Shown here in pieces: positions 1 through 7,285 of a DNA stretch of 8,200 nucleotides (position 1 is the stretch's first letter; every line of letters begins with the position of its first letter). Position numbers and translations under genes: made by a program. The notes under the pieces were generated by a model. That model ran no database searches. It saw only the letters and a list, made by a program, of their open reading frames with translations, and was not told the DNA's origin. Source of the stretch: an uncultured bacterium (GTDB lineage Bacteria > Actinomycetota > Coriobacteriia > Coriobacteriales > Coriobacteriaceae); the NCBI GenBank assembly GCA_905215095.1, contig CAJMOL010000056.1:1-8200 (forward strand), given 5' to 3'.

Positions 1-379
1 GCCGAGCGCCGCAACGACTCTCAACGACGAGCTGTACCCTCAGGAAGATACGGCAAGCCACGCTTTCCGTGTCTATCAGTCAACCTATTTCGTCTGGGCT
101 AACTATGAAATCGCCGGCAATACCAAGCTCAACGTCTACGACACCGTCGGGGCAAACGAGATTGCAGCCATTACCCTTAATAAGATCGGCGCCCCGCTCA
201 CCGACTATCAAAAGGCCCTGCTTGCAACAAGGTCAGATGTGCCCACCATCAATGTCGCCGGCTATCTCGGTGCCGACGGGCTGCGCTACAACTTGGAATC
301 TGAAGACAGCCCATACACCTCGACGATCGACAAGCTGCAGCGCATGCAATACCTCGAGTTCGCCAGCAAAGTTCAGTAA
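1..379 (+). CDS. LTA synthase-like phosphoglycerol transferase, C-terminal end (5' truncated)
   Basis: This is the last 125 codons of a gene that begins left of the window. The reading frame starts at base 2 and ends at TAA 377-379. The visible protein contains FVWANYEIAGN, followed about 30 residues later by LNKIGAPLTDYQKALLATR and then VPTINVAGYLGADG. In LTA synthase/phosphoglycerol transferase family proteins of Firmicutes and Coriobacteriia, the C-terminal end of the extracellular sulfatase-fold domain has this layout: an IWANY-type strand, a segment on the leaflet partner, 'GLPLT.YQ..LL', then 'P.IN..GY'. Such enzymes transfer glycerol-phosphate from phosphatidylglycerol onto cell-envelope polymers outside the membrane. 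The catalytic threonine, metal ligands and N-terminal membrane helices would lie upstream and cannot be seen, so activity is not testable here. The family call rests on pattern memory of the C-terminus only. Another sulfatase-fold envelope transferase is the main alternative. Confidence 0.72.
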   Translation, partial: PSAATTLNDELYPQEDTASHAFRVYQSTYFVWANYEIAGNTKLNVYDTVGANEIAAITLNKIGAPLTDYQKALLATRSDVPTINVAGYLGADGLRYNLESEDSPYTSTIDKLQRMQYLEFASKVQ

Positions 380-391
380 GCCCGCCCATTC

Positions 392-428
392 GCTTGGGCC
401 CATCGTATTGCAAGCACGCTCGGCCCAA
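392..428 (+). terminator. Possible weak terminator after the LTA synthase-like gene
   Basis: TTGGGCC at 394-400 is complementary to GGCCCAA at 422-428, with a 21-nt loop. An alternative small stem pairs GCTTG 392-396 with CAAGC 411-415. Neither is followed by a T-run, so this could be Rho-dependent termination, a weak stem, or nothing. It is listed because it is the only structure between the upstream stop codon and the next promoter. Confidence 0.25.
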
Positions 429-439
429 ATGCATCGCAA

Positions 440-469
440 ATGACTCCCGCTCGCAAACGAGGGTACAAT
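440..469 (+). promoter_or_regulatory. Candidate sigma-70 type promoter for mrp
   Basis: TACAAT at 464-469 matches the -10 consensus at five of six positions. ATGACT at 440-445 matches TTGACA at four of six positions, with an 18-bp spacer. Transcription would start near 476 and give a leader of about 50 nt. This placement also argues against an mrp start upstream at 468, which would lie inside the -10 box. Confidence 0.5.
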
Positions 470-488
470 GACGCTCGTGTCACACCGC

Positions 489-502
489 GGGGCTCCGGCC
501 CC
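489..502 (+). other. Small GC hairpin in the mrp leader
   Basis: GGGGC (489-493) pairs with GCCCC (498-502) around a TCCG tetraloop. It falls inside the predicted 5' leader, 10 nt before the ribosome binding site. No T-run follows, so it is not a terminator. It could stabilise the transcript or be incidental in GC-rich DNA. Confidence 0.3.
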
Positions 503-524
503 AACATATACAAAGGAGTCAAAC

Positions 525-1355
525 ATGGGTTGCGAGCACGCACAGGCAGCCGGCGGGCAAACGTCGCCGTCGCAATTTGAGGAGAACACGCTGTCCGAGG
601 TCAAGCGCGTTATCGCCGTGCTTTCCGGCAAGGGCGGCGTCGGCAAGTCATTCGTCACCGGCGCCATCGCCACGGAGCTTTCCCGCCACGGTCACAAGGT
701 CGGCGTCCTCGATGCCGATATTACCGGCCCCTCTATCCCTAAGATGCTCGGTATGAGCGGACGTCACGTCCATGCCCTCGGCAACCTTATGCTGCCCGAA
801 ATCTCCGAGCACGGCGTCAAGGTTATGAGCTCTAACCTGCTGCTCCAAAACGAAACCGACCCCGTGCTCTGGCGCGGCCCGGTTATCGCGGGTGCCATCA
901 GGCAGTTCTGGAGCGAAACCTCATGGGGCCCCATCGACTACCTGCTGGTCGACATGCCTCCGGGAACGGGCGATGTCGCGCTCACTGTTTTCCAATCGCT
1001 GCCCGTCGATGGCATCGTCATCGTCACGAGCCCGCAAGACTTAGTCTCGATGATCGTCGCCAAGGCGGTCAACATGGCCGAGAAGATGAACATCCCCATT
1101 CTGGGCATTGTCGAGAACATGAGCTATATCGAGTGCCCCGACTGCGGCAAGAAGATCGAGGTCTTCGGCAAGAGCAAACTCCCCGAAGTCGCCGAGACCT
1201 ATCATCTCGACGTCCTTGGTCAGCTGCCCATCGATCCCGCGCTCGCCGAAGCCTGCGACAAGGGAGAGGTCGAAACCGCGCTGCCCGCCGGCATGCTGCC
1301 CCAAGCCGTCTCCGCCGTTGAGGCCGTCGCCCCGCACGAGACAGACGAGGCCTAA
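525..1355 (+). CDS. mrp: Mrp/NBP35 family P-loop ATPase, Fe-S cluster carrier
   Basis: The 276-residue protein belongs to the Mrp/NBP35/ApbC group, cytosolic ATPases that bind a [4Fe-4S] cluster at a dimer interface and help deliver it to target apoproteins. The deviant Walker A motif GKGGVGKS is at residues 35-42, DADITGPS at 63-70, and the Walker B-like LLVDMPPGTGD at 140-150. The cluster-binding pair CPDC is at 204-207, after the family-typical NMSYIECP. There is no N-terminal MIP18/DUF59 domain, which many bacterial Mrp proteins carry. Only one cysteine (C3) lies in the short N-terminal tail, so the four-cysteine N-terminal cluster of eukaryotic NBP35 is absent. The ATG at 525 is chosen because AAAGGAG (512-518) sits 6 nt upstream. 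The open frame runs back to 468, but that end overlaps the candidate -10 box. The next gene starts at the base after the stop codon, so the two are almost certainly co-transcribed. Confidence 0.93.
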   Translation: MGCEHAQAAGGQTSPSQFEENTLSEVKRVIAVLSGKGGVGKSFVTGAIATELSRHGHKVGVLDADITGPSIPKMLGMSGRHVHALGNLMLPEISEHGVKVMSSNLLLQNETDPVLWRGPVIAGAIRQFWSETSWGPIDYLLVDMPPGTGDVALTVFQSLPVDGIVIVTSPQDLVSMIVAKAVNMAEKMNIPILGIVENMSYIECPDCGKKIEVFGKSKLPEVAETYHLDVLGQLPIDPALAEACDKGEVETALPAGMLPQAVSAVEAVAPHETDEA

Positions 1356-2627
1356 GTGAACGCAAGCGCCTTCTATGACGTCTTGGTGATCGGCGGCGGG
1401 GCTTCGGGCCTCGCCGCCGCCATTACGGCGGCGCGTATCGGCAAAAGCGTCTGCGTCGTCGAGCGCGACGTCGCCTGCGGCCTTAAGCTGCTCGCAACCG
1501 GAAACGGCCGCTGCAACCTCTCAAACGAATCGATTGATCCACAGCGGTATAACCACCCCGCATTCGTCGAATCCGTTATGGGCCCCCAGCCCGAACAAGA
1601 GCTTATGGGTTTCTTCTCCTCGCTGGGCATCATGACAACCTCCGAGGAAGGCCGGCTGTACCCGCGCTCCCTTCGCGCCGAATCGGTGCGCGACGCGCTT
1701 CTCAACGTTTGCGACCGCCTAGATATCACCTTAATCTGTGGAGCCAACGTTGCCTCGGCGCACAAAGCTTCTGAAGGCTGGGCACTCCAAATAGACCGTC
1801 CAGCGCGGACGCTCAAGGCAAAAAAGCACGACGACCGAAAATCGGAACTCCGCTCACTTCGGAAAGCGCTCACCGATGCCCCTCGCAAGAACGCGACCCT
1901 GCAGGCACACGCCGTAATTATCGCCACGGGCGGCAACCCCACCGGTATCGCCGATACGTTTAGCCTCCCCCTCACTTCGCTGCGCCCCGTCCTCTGCCCC
2001 GTATCGGCAACGGTCGTTGGCGATCGGGCGGCACTCAAGACGTTGGATGGTCTACGCGTCCGCGCCCGCTTGACGCTCGCCCGTAACCATAGTGAGCTCT
2101 GGCACGAAGACGGTGAAGTGCTGTTTCGAACCTTCGGCATCTCGGGCGTCGCTGTCTTCAACCTCTCCCGTCGTATCCAGCGCGGCGATACGATCCTGCT
2201 CGACGTTTTCCCCGACCTCTCTAAAGACGAGCTGCTCGATATGCTTAACCGGCGCGTTAAGCTGCTCGGCGGCTTTTCGCCCCGCGATCCCCGTTGGCTC
2301 GACGGTATGCTTGCCCCGCAACTCTCCCGCGTCGTCTGCACAGCGTTCGAGCAGTGCCATCCAGGCTCCAACGATGTCATCCATCTGGTCTCCATCCTCG
2401 AGCACTTTAAACTGCTCGTCGAGGGAACGGCCGAGGAGCGCTCGGCACAGGTCACACGTGGCGGCATACCCATCGAGACCATCTCGATACCCAGCCTTCG
2501 CGCAAACGATGCAGCCGATGCCCCGCTTTGCGTCTGCGGCGAAGCACTCGATATCGACGCCGACTGTGGTGGCTTTAACCTTGCATGGGCCTGGATTTCG
2601 GGCATTCGCGCTGCAAGTAACCTATAG
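1356..2627 (+). CDS. BaiN/HI0933-like (YhiN family) FAD-dependent oxidoreductase
   Basis: The 423-residue protein is of the HI0933/BaiN flavoprotein family, usually about 400-420 residues. The N-terminal FAD-binding Rossmann motif GGGASG is at residues 13-18. The family signature GNGRCNLSN is at 49-57, IATGGNPTG near 189-197, TFGISG at 259-264, and the FAD-contacting C-terminal GGFNLAW at 405-411. The physiological substrate of most members is unknown. The name BaiN comes from a proposed role in bile-acid dehydroxylation in clostridia, and nothing in this neighbourhood (no other bai genes) supports that here. Start: GTG at 1356, immediately after the mrp TAA, with GAGG at 1347-1350 as ribosome binding site inside the end of mrp. 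No in-frame ATG lies nearby. Residues about 148-184 form a strongly basic stretch just before the VIIATGG strand, which looks like an insertion relative to the HI0933 and E. coli proteins as I remember them. Family confidence is high and function is open. Confidence 0.9.
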   Translation: MNASAFYDVLVIGGGASGLAAAITAARIGKSVCVVERDVACGLKLLATGNGRCNLSNESIDPQRYNHPAFVESVMGPQPEQELMGFFSSLGIMTTSEEGRLYPRSLRAESVRDALLNVCDRLDITLICGANVASAHKASEGWALQIDRPARTLKAKKHDDRKSELRSLRKALTDAPRKNATLQAHAVIIATGGNPTGIADTFSLPLTSLRPVLCPVSATVVGDRAALKTLDGLRVRARLTLARNHSELWHEDGEVLFRTFGISGVAVFNLSRRIQRGDTILLDVFPDLSKDELLDMLNRRVKLLGGFSPRDPRWLDGMLAPQLSRVVCTAFEQCHPGSNDVIHLVSILEHFKLLVEGTAEERSAQVTRGGIPIETISIPSLRANDAADAPLCVCGEALDIDADCGGFNLAWAWISGIRAASNL

Positions 2628-2636
2628 CCGCGCAGT

Positions 2637-2642
2637 TATAAT
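2637..2642 (+). promoter_or_regulatory. Candidate -10 box for the second flavoprotein gene
   Basis: A perfect TATAAT lies 10 nt after the stop codon of the upstream gene. The -35 region is poor: TGCAAG at 2612-2617, with a 19-bp spacer, is the best I see. A start near 2649 would put the following hairpin at the very beginning of the transcript. The -10 match is real but promoter activity is inferred. Confidence 0.4.
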
Positions 2643-2655
2643 CAAAACGCATTCG

Positions 2656-2687
2656 GGCCGTCTGGGACACCGGGCGGCCTCTTTCTT
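2656..2687 (+). terminator. Intrinsic terminator or leader attenuator between the two flavoprotein genes
   Basis: GGCCGTCTGG (2656-2665) can pair with CCGGGCGGCC (2670-2679) as a 10-bp stem, with two G-U pairs and a GACA loop (2666-2669). The T-rich tail TCTTTCTT (2680-2687) follows directly. This is the layout of a rho-independent terminator. It could end the mrp-flavoprotein transcript. Because a TATAAT box lies just upstream, it could also act as an attenuator in the leader of the next gene. Confidence 0.55.
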
Positions 2688-2705
2688 GCATCTAAGGAGA
2701 CCTCG

Positions 2706-4346
2706 ATGATCGAAATCACCCAAGTCAACGCGTCGCTCGATGAAGCCGGTGATGAAAATGCTTGCCTCATCGTTGGCAAGCGAGTCGTCAAACGCGTCCT
2801 ACGTTGCAAGGACTCCGAGATCAAGTCCATCGAACTCCACCGCAAGTCAATCGATGCTCGCAAAAAACGAGACGTCCATTTTATCCTGAGCTTTCGTGTT
2901 GAGCTGACTAGTCCCCACCTCGAGCGAGAAGCGGTCGACAGCGTTGCCGAGCGTGACCGCTCGCGCGTACGCGCGATAGAAGACGATGAGCCTTCATTCC
3001 CCTCCCCCGTCTCCGACGCACCTCAAGAACGCCCTGTCGTTGTCGGCGCCGGATGCGCCGGCCTTTTCGCTGCGCTCACGCTCGCCAAAGCAGGTCTTAA
3101 GCCCTTGCTTATCGAGCGCGGCGACCCGGCATTTCGCCGCTCGCAGGCAATCGACCTCTTCCTGAAAGAGCGCGGCCTCGACCCCGAGAGCAATATCCAG
3201 TTTGGCTTGGGCGGCGCGGGGACTTTCTCGGATGGCAAGCTCAATACGGGAACTAAAAATCCCGCCCATCGCCTTATCCTGGACACCTTCGTCGAAGCGG
3301 GCGCACCCCGAGACATTCTGTGGGATGCCAAGCCGCACATTGGCTCCGACATCCTCCCCATCGTCGTCACCAACATTTCTCAGCGCATCGAGCAGCTCGG
3401 TGGAACCGTCCGTTATCGAACAAAGCTCGTCAATATTCGAACCGATGGTTCTGGCGCCATCACCGGCATCGATGTCCAACCGCCCCAAGAAACCACAAGC
3501 GAGACAATCGCCACAAAGCACCTCATTCTCGCCTGCGGCCATTCCGCCCGCGACGTATTCGAGCTTCTCAAAGAACATAACGTTGCCCTCGCGCAAAAGA
3601 CCTTTGCCATGGGTGTGCGCATCGAGCATCCTCAGCGCGACATCGACCGTGCCCAATATGGCCCTTCGGCAGGGCGCCCGGCACTCGGAGCAGCCCCCTA
3701 CAAGCTTGTCGCCCATCTCCCCAACGACCGCAGCGTGTTCTCGTTTTGCATGTGCCCCGGCGGGCAGGTTGTCGCGGCTTCTTCCGAGCAGGGCCATCTG
3801 TGCGTCAACGGTGCCAGCCTCAATGCCCGCGACGGGCGCAACGCAAATGCCGCCCTACTCGTCAACGTCACACCTGACGACCTTCCCGGCGATGATCCGC
3901 TCGCAGGCATTGAGCTCCAGCGCGCCTGCGAGCGAGCCGCCTATCGTCTGGGTGGCTCCAACTGGAACGCGCCGGCACAGCTCGTCGGGGATTTCCTTGC
4001 GGGGCGCGCCAGCACGGCACCCGGAAAGATAAAACCAACCTATCCACTTGGCGTGACCTGGACGGCGATCGACGATGCCCTCCCGCAGCATATCGTCGAA
4101 TCGCTTCGTTTGGGAATCCCCCTGCTCGGTAAGAAGCTGCGTGGCTATGACCGCCCCGATGCTGTCCTCACTGGCGTGGAGACGCGTTCGAGCTCCCCGG
4201 TTACGGTCATCCGCGATCGAACATGCCACGCCGTGTCGACCCCGGGCCTTTACCCTTGCGGCGAGGGTGCCGGATATGCCGGCGGCATCATGAGTGCCGC
4301 CACCGACGGCATCCGTTGCGCTGAGGCGCTGATAGCAGACCTCTAG
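2706..4346 (+). CDS. COG2509-type FAD-dependent oxidoreductase (uncharacterised FAD-dependent dehydrogenase)
   Basis: The 546-residue protein has the layout of the COG2509 family, normally about 500-550 residues. An N-terminal domain of about 105 residues, lacking recognisable catalytic motifs, precedes the Rossmann FAD-binding motif GAGCAG at residues 114-119. The conserved acidic end of the second strand follows in LLIERG. The family signature GGAGTFSDGKLNTG is at about 169-182, LACGHSARD lies near the middle, and the C-terminal FAD-contacting segment GEGAGYAGG is at 519-527. Members are predicted soluble flavoproteins with no established substrate. The start codon is ATG 2706 with AAGGAG at 2694-2699, 6 nt upstream. 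It shares direction with the preceding flavoprotein gene but lies behind a terminator-like hairpin and a TATAAT box, so it may be a separate transcript. It is not a duplicate of its neighbour: the signatures around the FAD site differ, and this one has the extra N-terminal domain. Confidence 0.9.
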   Translation: MIEITQVNASLDEAGDENACLIVGKRVVKRVLRCKDSEIKSIELHRKSIDARKKRDVHFILSFRVELTSPHLEREAVDSVAERDRSRVRAIEDDEPSFPSPVSDAPQERPVVVGAGCAGLFAALTLAKAGLKPLLIERGDPAFRRSQAIDLFLKERGLDPESNIQFGLGGAGTFSDGKLNTGTKNPAHRLILDTFVEAGAPRDILWDAKPHIGSDILPIVVTNISQRIEQLGGTVRYRTKLVNIRTDGSGAITGIDVQPPQETTSETIATKHLILACGHSARDVFELLKEHNVALAQKTFAMGVRIEHPQRDIDRAQYGPSAGRPALGAAPYKLVAHLPNDRSVFSFCMCPGGQVVAASSEQGHLCVNGASLNARDGRNANAALLVNVTPDDLPGDDPLAGIELQRACERAAYRLGGSNWNAPAQLVGDFLAGRASTAPGKIKPTYPLGVTWTAIDDALPQHIVESLRLGIPLLGKKLRGYDRPDAVLTGVETRSSSPVTVIRDRTCHAVSTPGLYPCGEGAGYAGGIMSAATDGIRCAEALIADL

Positions 4347-4372
4347 TGCACGAACTCTCGCGTCCGAACGAC

Positions 4373-4408
4373 ACAGGCCCCGAGCTCCACAGGGAACTCG
4401 GGGCCTGT
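4373..4408. terminator. Convergent (bidirectional) terminator
   Basis: ACAGGCCCCGAG (4373-4384) and CTCGGGGCCTGT (4397-4408) form a perfect 12-bp inverted repeat with a 12-nt loop. It sits between the stop codon of the rightward flavoprotein gene and the stop codon of leftward uvrB (4412-4414). The stem is equally good on both strands, while the T-tracts on either side are weak (for example TTCACTACTT to the right). Its position between converging genes makes shared termination the likely job. Confidence 0.75.
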
Positions 4409-4411
4409 TCA

Positions 4412-6652
4412 CTACTTCCTGAATCGTGCACCCTGGCGTTTTCTGCCCGAAGCAAAGGTAGAGCCCTTGCGAGCCTGCGAACGCAAACGCTCAATCGTTT
4501 CGTCCTCAGATGCGCCCTCAAGCATCGCCCGAATCTGAACGACGGCATCGCGCAGACGCGCCGCCTCCTCAAAGTCCATGGCGGCGGAAGCGTTACGCAT
4601 GTCTTCCTCCATGGTCTCGACGATCCGCACGAGCTCGTCATGCGGTAGCCCTTCCAGCTGCTCGGCAAGCGTTTGCTCGGGCGCCACCGTCTCCGGCGCG
4701 GCGCCCTCGCCGTTTTCATCGGGCGTATAGAACACACCATGGCCCAGAGAGTCGCCCTTCGAGCGTCCCTTCGAGCCCACAGTCTTTTCGGCCTCGGCAA
4801 TAAAACTCGAGATGTCGTTAATGGCCTTGCGGACCGTCTTGGGCACAATGCCATGCTCTTCGTTATATGCCATCTGAATCTCACGACGGCGCCGCGTCTC
4901 CTCGATGGCTTCTTTCATCGAATCGGTCACAACGTCTGCATACATGATGACCTCGCCGTCGGCATTACGGGCCGCACGGCCAATCGTCTGAATCAACGAA
5001 CGGCGATTGCGCAAGAAACCTTCCTTGTCGGCGTCGAGAATTGCCACCAGCGAGACCTCGGGAAGGTCAAGACCCTCGCGAAGCAGGTTAATGCCAACGA
5101 GAACATCGATCTTTCCCTCGCGCAGCGTTCGCAAGATCTCGACACGGTCCATCGTCGCCGTATCGGAGTGCATGTAGTTGACCTTAATGCCAGCGTCGAG
5201 CAGATGGTCGGTAAGGTCCTCTGCCATGCGCTTGGTCAGCGTGGTCACCAACACGCGTTCCTTGCGGGCCACACGCTCGCGAATTTCATCCTCGAGATCA
5301 TCGATCTGGCCGCGAACCGGACGCACGTCAATTTTGGGGTCGAGTAGACCGGTCGGTCGAATGATCTGCTCCACATCGTTTTGACTCACACGCAGCTCAT
5401 AATCACCCGGCGTTGCCGAAACATAGATGAACTGGGGGATCCTCGCCTCAAACTCATCAAATCGGAGCGGACGGTTATCGAGCGCAGAGGGCAGGCGAAA
5501 GCCGTGCTCCACCAAGGTCACCTTACGCGAACGATCGCCCTCATGCATACCGCGAATCTGCGGCACCGTCACATGGCTCTCATCGATGATGCAGAGCATA
5601 TCCTTGGGAAAATAATCAATCAAAGTAAAGGGCGGTTCACCCGGCTTACGCCCGTCCAGATGACGCGAGTAGTTCTCGATGCCATTGCAAAAGCCCATCG
5701 TTTCGAGCATCTCGAGGTCATAATCGGTCCGCTGCTGCAGACGCTGTGCCTCGAGCAGCTTATCAGTCGCCTTGAGCTCGGCCACACGCTTCTCGCACTC
5801 TTCACTGATTGATTTCAGAGCCGCTTTGACCTTAGGCTTCTCAGTCACGTAGTGCGATGCCGGCCACACGGGAATAGCCTCGTACTCACGAAGCATCTCG
5901 CCGGTGACCTCATCGATTTCGGCGATAAGCTCGACCTCATCGCCAAAGAACTCAAACCGCAACGGATGCTCGGCATAGGGTGGATACACGTCGACGACAT
6001 CGCCGCGCACGCGGAAGGTGCCACGTGCCAAATCATAGTCATTGCGATCGTACTGGATATCGATAAGCGCATGGATAAAGTCATCGCGCTCGAGCGGCAC
6101 CTTCTTGTCGACGTTCGGAGCTAGGCCCGCATAGTCCTCGGGAGAGCCAATGCCATAGATACACGAGACCGATGCGACGACGATCACATCGCGTCGAGAT
6201 AGCAGCGATGCGGTCGCCTGATGTCGCAGCATCTCAACTTCTTCGTTAATCGAGGAATCCTTCTCGATATACGTATCGCTTTGCGGCACATACGCTTCGG
6301 GTTGATAGTAATCGTAGTACGACACAAAATAGACCACGGCGTTGTCAGGGAAGAATTCCTTGAGCTCGCTCGCGAGCTGAGCGGCAAGCGTTTTATTGGG
6401 AGCCATAACCAGCGTCGGCTTCCCCAGGGCCTCAATAGTCTTAGCCATCGTGAAGGTCTTGCCCGAACCAGTCACGCCCAGCAAAACCTGATAGCGATCT
6501 CCGTCCCTCACGCCCTGCACAAGCGACTCAATGGCCTTAGGCTGGGAGCCAGCGGGCTCGTATGGAGACACGACCTTAAACGGTACCTCAGAGCCCTCAA
6601 CGCCAAAACGTTTAAGCTCTCCTCCAACACGCTCAACTTCAAATTCCGCCAT
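4412..6652 (-). CDS. uvrB: UvrABC system protein B, nucleotide excision repair
   Basis: The 746-residue protein is UvrB, the damage-verifying helicase-fold subunit that UvrA loads on DNA and that recruits UvrC for incision. The Walker A motif GVTGSGKT is at residues 59-66. The damage-probing beta-hairpin segment [12 protein letters not shown] is at 112-123. Walker B DESH is at 357-360, and the motif VI segment QTIGRAAR at 555-562. The C-terminal UVR domain, which binds UvrC, lies at about 674-711 ([15 protein letters not shown]... through [13 protein letters not shown]). The protein is longer than the usual 660-700 residues. The extra length is mainly a low-complexity acidic linker before the UVR domain and a basic tail ending in [10 protein letters not shown]. 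The start ATG is at 6650-6652 on the reverse strand, with AGGAG (complement of 6658-6662) 5 nt upstream. It is the last gene of a leftward group with coaE and a lytic transglycosylase. uvrA and uvrC are not in the window. Confidence 0.98.
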   Translation of the reverse strand: MAEFEVERVGGELKRFGVEGSEVPFKVVSPYEPAGSQPKAIESLVQGVRDGDRYQVLLGVTGSGKTFTMAKTIEALGKPTLVMAPNKTLAAQLASELKEFFPDNAVVYFVSYYDYYQPEAYVPQSDTYIEKDSSINEEVEMLRHQATASLLSRRDVIVVASVSCIYGIGSPEDYAGLAPNVDKKVPLERDDFIHALIDIQYDRNDYDLARGTFRVRGDVVDVYPPYAEHPLRFEFFGDEVELIAEIDEVTGEMLREYEAIPVWPASHYVTEKPKVKAALKSISEECEKRVAELKATDKLLEAQRLQQRTDYDLEMLETMGFCNGIENYSRHLDGRKPGEPPFTLIDYFPKDMLCIIDESHVTVPQIRGMHEGDRSRKVTLVEHGFRLPSALDNRPLRFDEFEARIPQFIYVSATPGDYELRVSQNDVEQIIRPTGLLDPKIDVRPVRGQIDDLEDEIRERVARKERVLVTTLTKRMAEDLTDHLLDAGIKVNYMHSDTATMDRVEILRTLREGKIDVLVGINLLREGLDLPEVSLVAILDADKEGFLRNRRSLIQTIGRAARNADGEVIMYADVVTDSMKEAIEETRRRREIQMAYNEEHGIVPKTVRKAINDISSFIAEAEKTVGSKGRSKGDSLGHGVFYTPDENGEGAAPETVAPEQTLAEQLEGLPHDELVRIVETMEEDMRNASAAMDFEEAARLRDAVVQIRAMLEGASEDETIERLRSQARKGSTFASGRKRQGARFRK

Positions 6653-6673
6653 GGATACTCCTAACTCATATAT

Positions 6674-6705
6674 CTGCAGTATACGCAGGCGGCAGGCATA
6701 GTCCT
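6674..6705 (-). promoter_or_regulatory. Candidate uvrB promoter overlapping a dyad
   Basis: On the reverse strand TATACT (complement of 6678-6683) matches the -10 consensus at five of six positions. The best -35, AGGACT (complement of 6700-6705), has only a GAC core match at 16 bp. The -10 lies inside an inverted repeat, CTGC 6674-6677 and GCAG 6685-6688 with 7 nt between, which could be an operator. The site sits in the 51-nt gap between the transglycosylase gene and uvrB. The -35 is weak, so uvrB may depend on upstream transcription instead. Confidence 0.33.
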
Positions 6706-7285
6706 ATACGAACCGATCGGGATAGAGGGTCTTGTAGCGAACCCAGGCATTATTGACACGAATCAGATACGCCTGCGTCTCGGGAAAAGTGATTGCATTA
6801 TGAAGCGACGTGCTCTGCTGCGCCCATCCGTCGACATTGCCCATGCCGGCGTTATAGGCGGCAATGGCACTGTCAGTCGACCCGTTAAAATACGTTAGAA
6901 GATACGAAAGATACGCACAGCCAAACTCGATGTTCGTAGCGGGATCGTTAAGGTTGTCGGCTGAATACTCGCTACCATCGACAAGACCCTTAGCAATCAT
7001 ATCCTGGGCAGTCTCGGGCATCAGCTGCATCAATCCCTGAGCGCCTTGATTCGACTCAGCCTTGGAATCCCAATTCGATTCCGACTTTATGACAGCACAC
7101 ACCAGATACGGATCAAGATTGTGGGAAATGCTCGATTGCTTTACGTACGCCTCGTAGTCAATTGGATACAAAGGCTTAAAGAAGACGGCAGGGGCATACG
7201 AGTAGACGAGCGAAATAAGACCGAAGACGAGCATAACGGCAAGTGGCGCCAAGCGATACCACGTAAAGAAACGTGTCTTAGGCAT
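6704..7285 (-). CDS. Membrane-anchored lytic transglycosylase (SLT domain)
   Basis: The 193-residue protein has a short basic N-terminus, then a single hydrophobic segment at residues 12-30, read as an uncleaved signal anchor. The SLT-type lysozyme-fold domain faces outside. The catalytic glutamate is E69 in VIKSESNWDSKAES. It is followed by GAQGLMQLMPETA (81-93) and AYNAG (143-147), the usual order in family 1 lytic transglycosylases. These cleave the MurNAc-GlcNAc bond of peptidoglycan and leave a 1,6-anhydro product. At this size it carries no LysM or other wall-binding domain, resembling the minimal Slt/YjbJ-type enzymes. ATG 7283-7285 overlaps the end of coaE by 8 bp. It has a strong AAGGAGG site (complement of 7292-7298), 6 nt from the start and inside coaE codons. 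This arrangement points to translational coupling. Substrate and role (growth, secretion or recycling) are not shown. Confidence 0.92.
   Translation of the reverse strand: MPKTRFFTWYRLAPLAVMLVFGLISLVYSYAPAVFFKPLYPIDYEAYVKQSSISHNLDPYLVCAVIKSESNWDSKAESNQGAQGLMQLMPETAQDMIAKGLVDGSEYSADNLNDPATNIEFGCAYLSYLLTYFNGSTDSAIAAYNAGMGNVDGWAQQSTSLHNAITFPETQAYLIRVNNAWVRYKTLYPDRFV

Noticed and set aside
468..524. Upstream start for mrp adding 19 residues
   Set aside because: The upstream ATG is inside the candidate -10 box and lacks a ribosome binding site, whereas ATG 525 has AAAGGAG at good spacing.
1373..2605. A 410-codon open frame on the reverse strand, opposite the BaiN-like gene
   Set aside because: Its translation is Ser/Arg/Pro-rich with no motif, and it has no ribosome binding site. 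It mirrors codon bias of the well-supported gene on the other strand, as is common in GC-rich DNA.
1356..2627. Bile-acid dehydroxylation function suggested by the BaiN name
   Set aside because: No other bai genes are in the window, and the family is widespread in bacteria without that pathway.
2994..3797. A 267-codon reverse-strand open frame inside the COG2509 gene
   Set aside because: No recognisable domain, and it lies entirely opposite a gene with clear family signatures.
4673..5347. A 224-codon forward open frame opposite uvrB
   Set aside because: It lies within uvrB on the opposite strand and its sequence is not motif-bearing. It is treated as a shadow frame.
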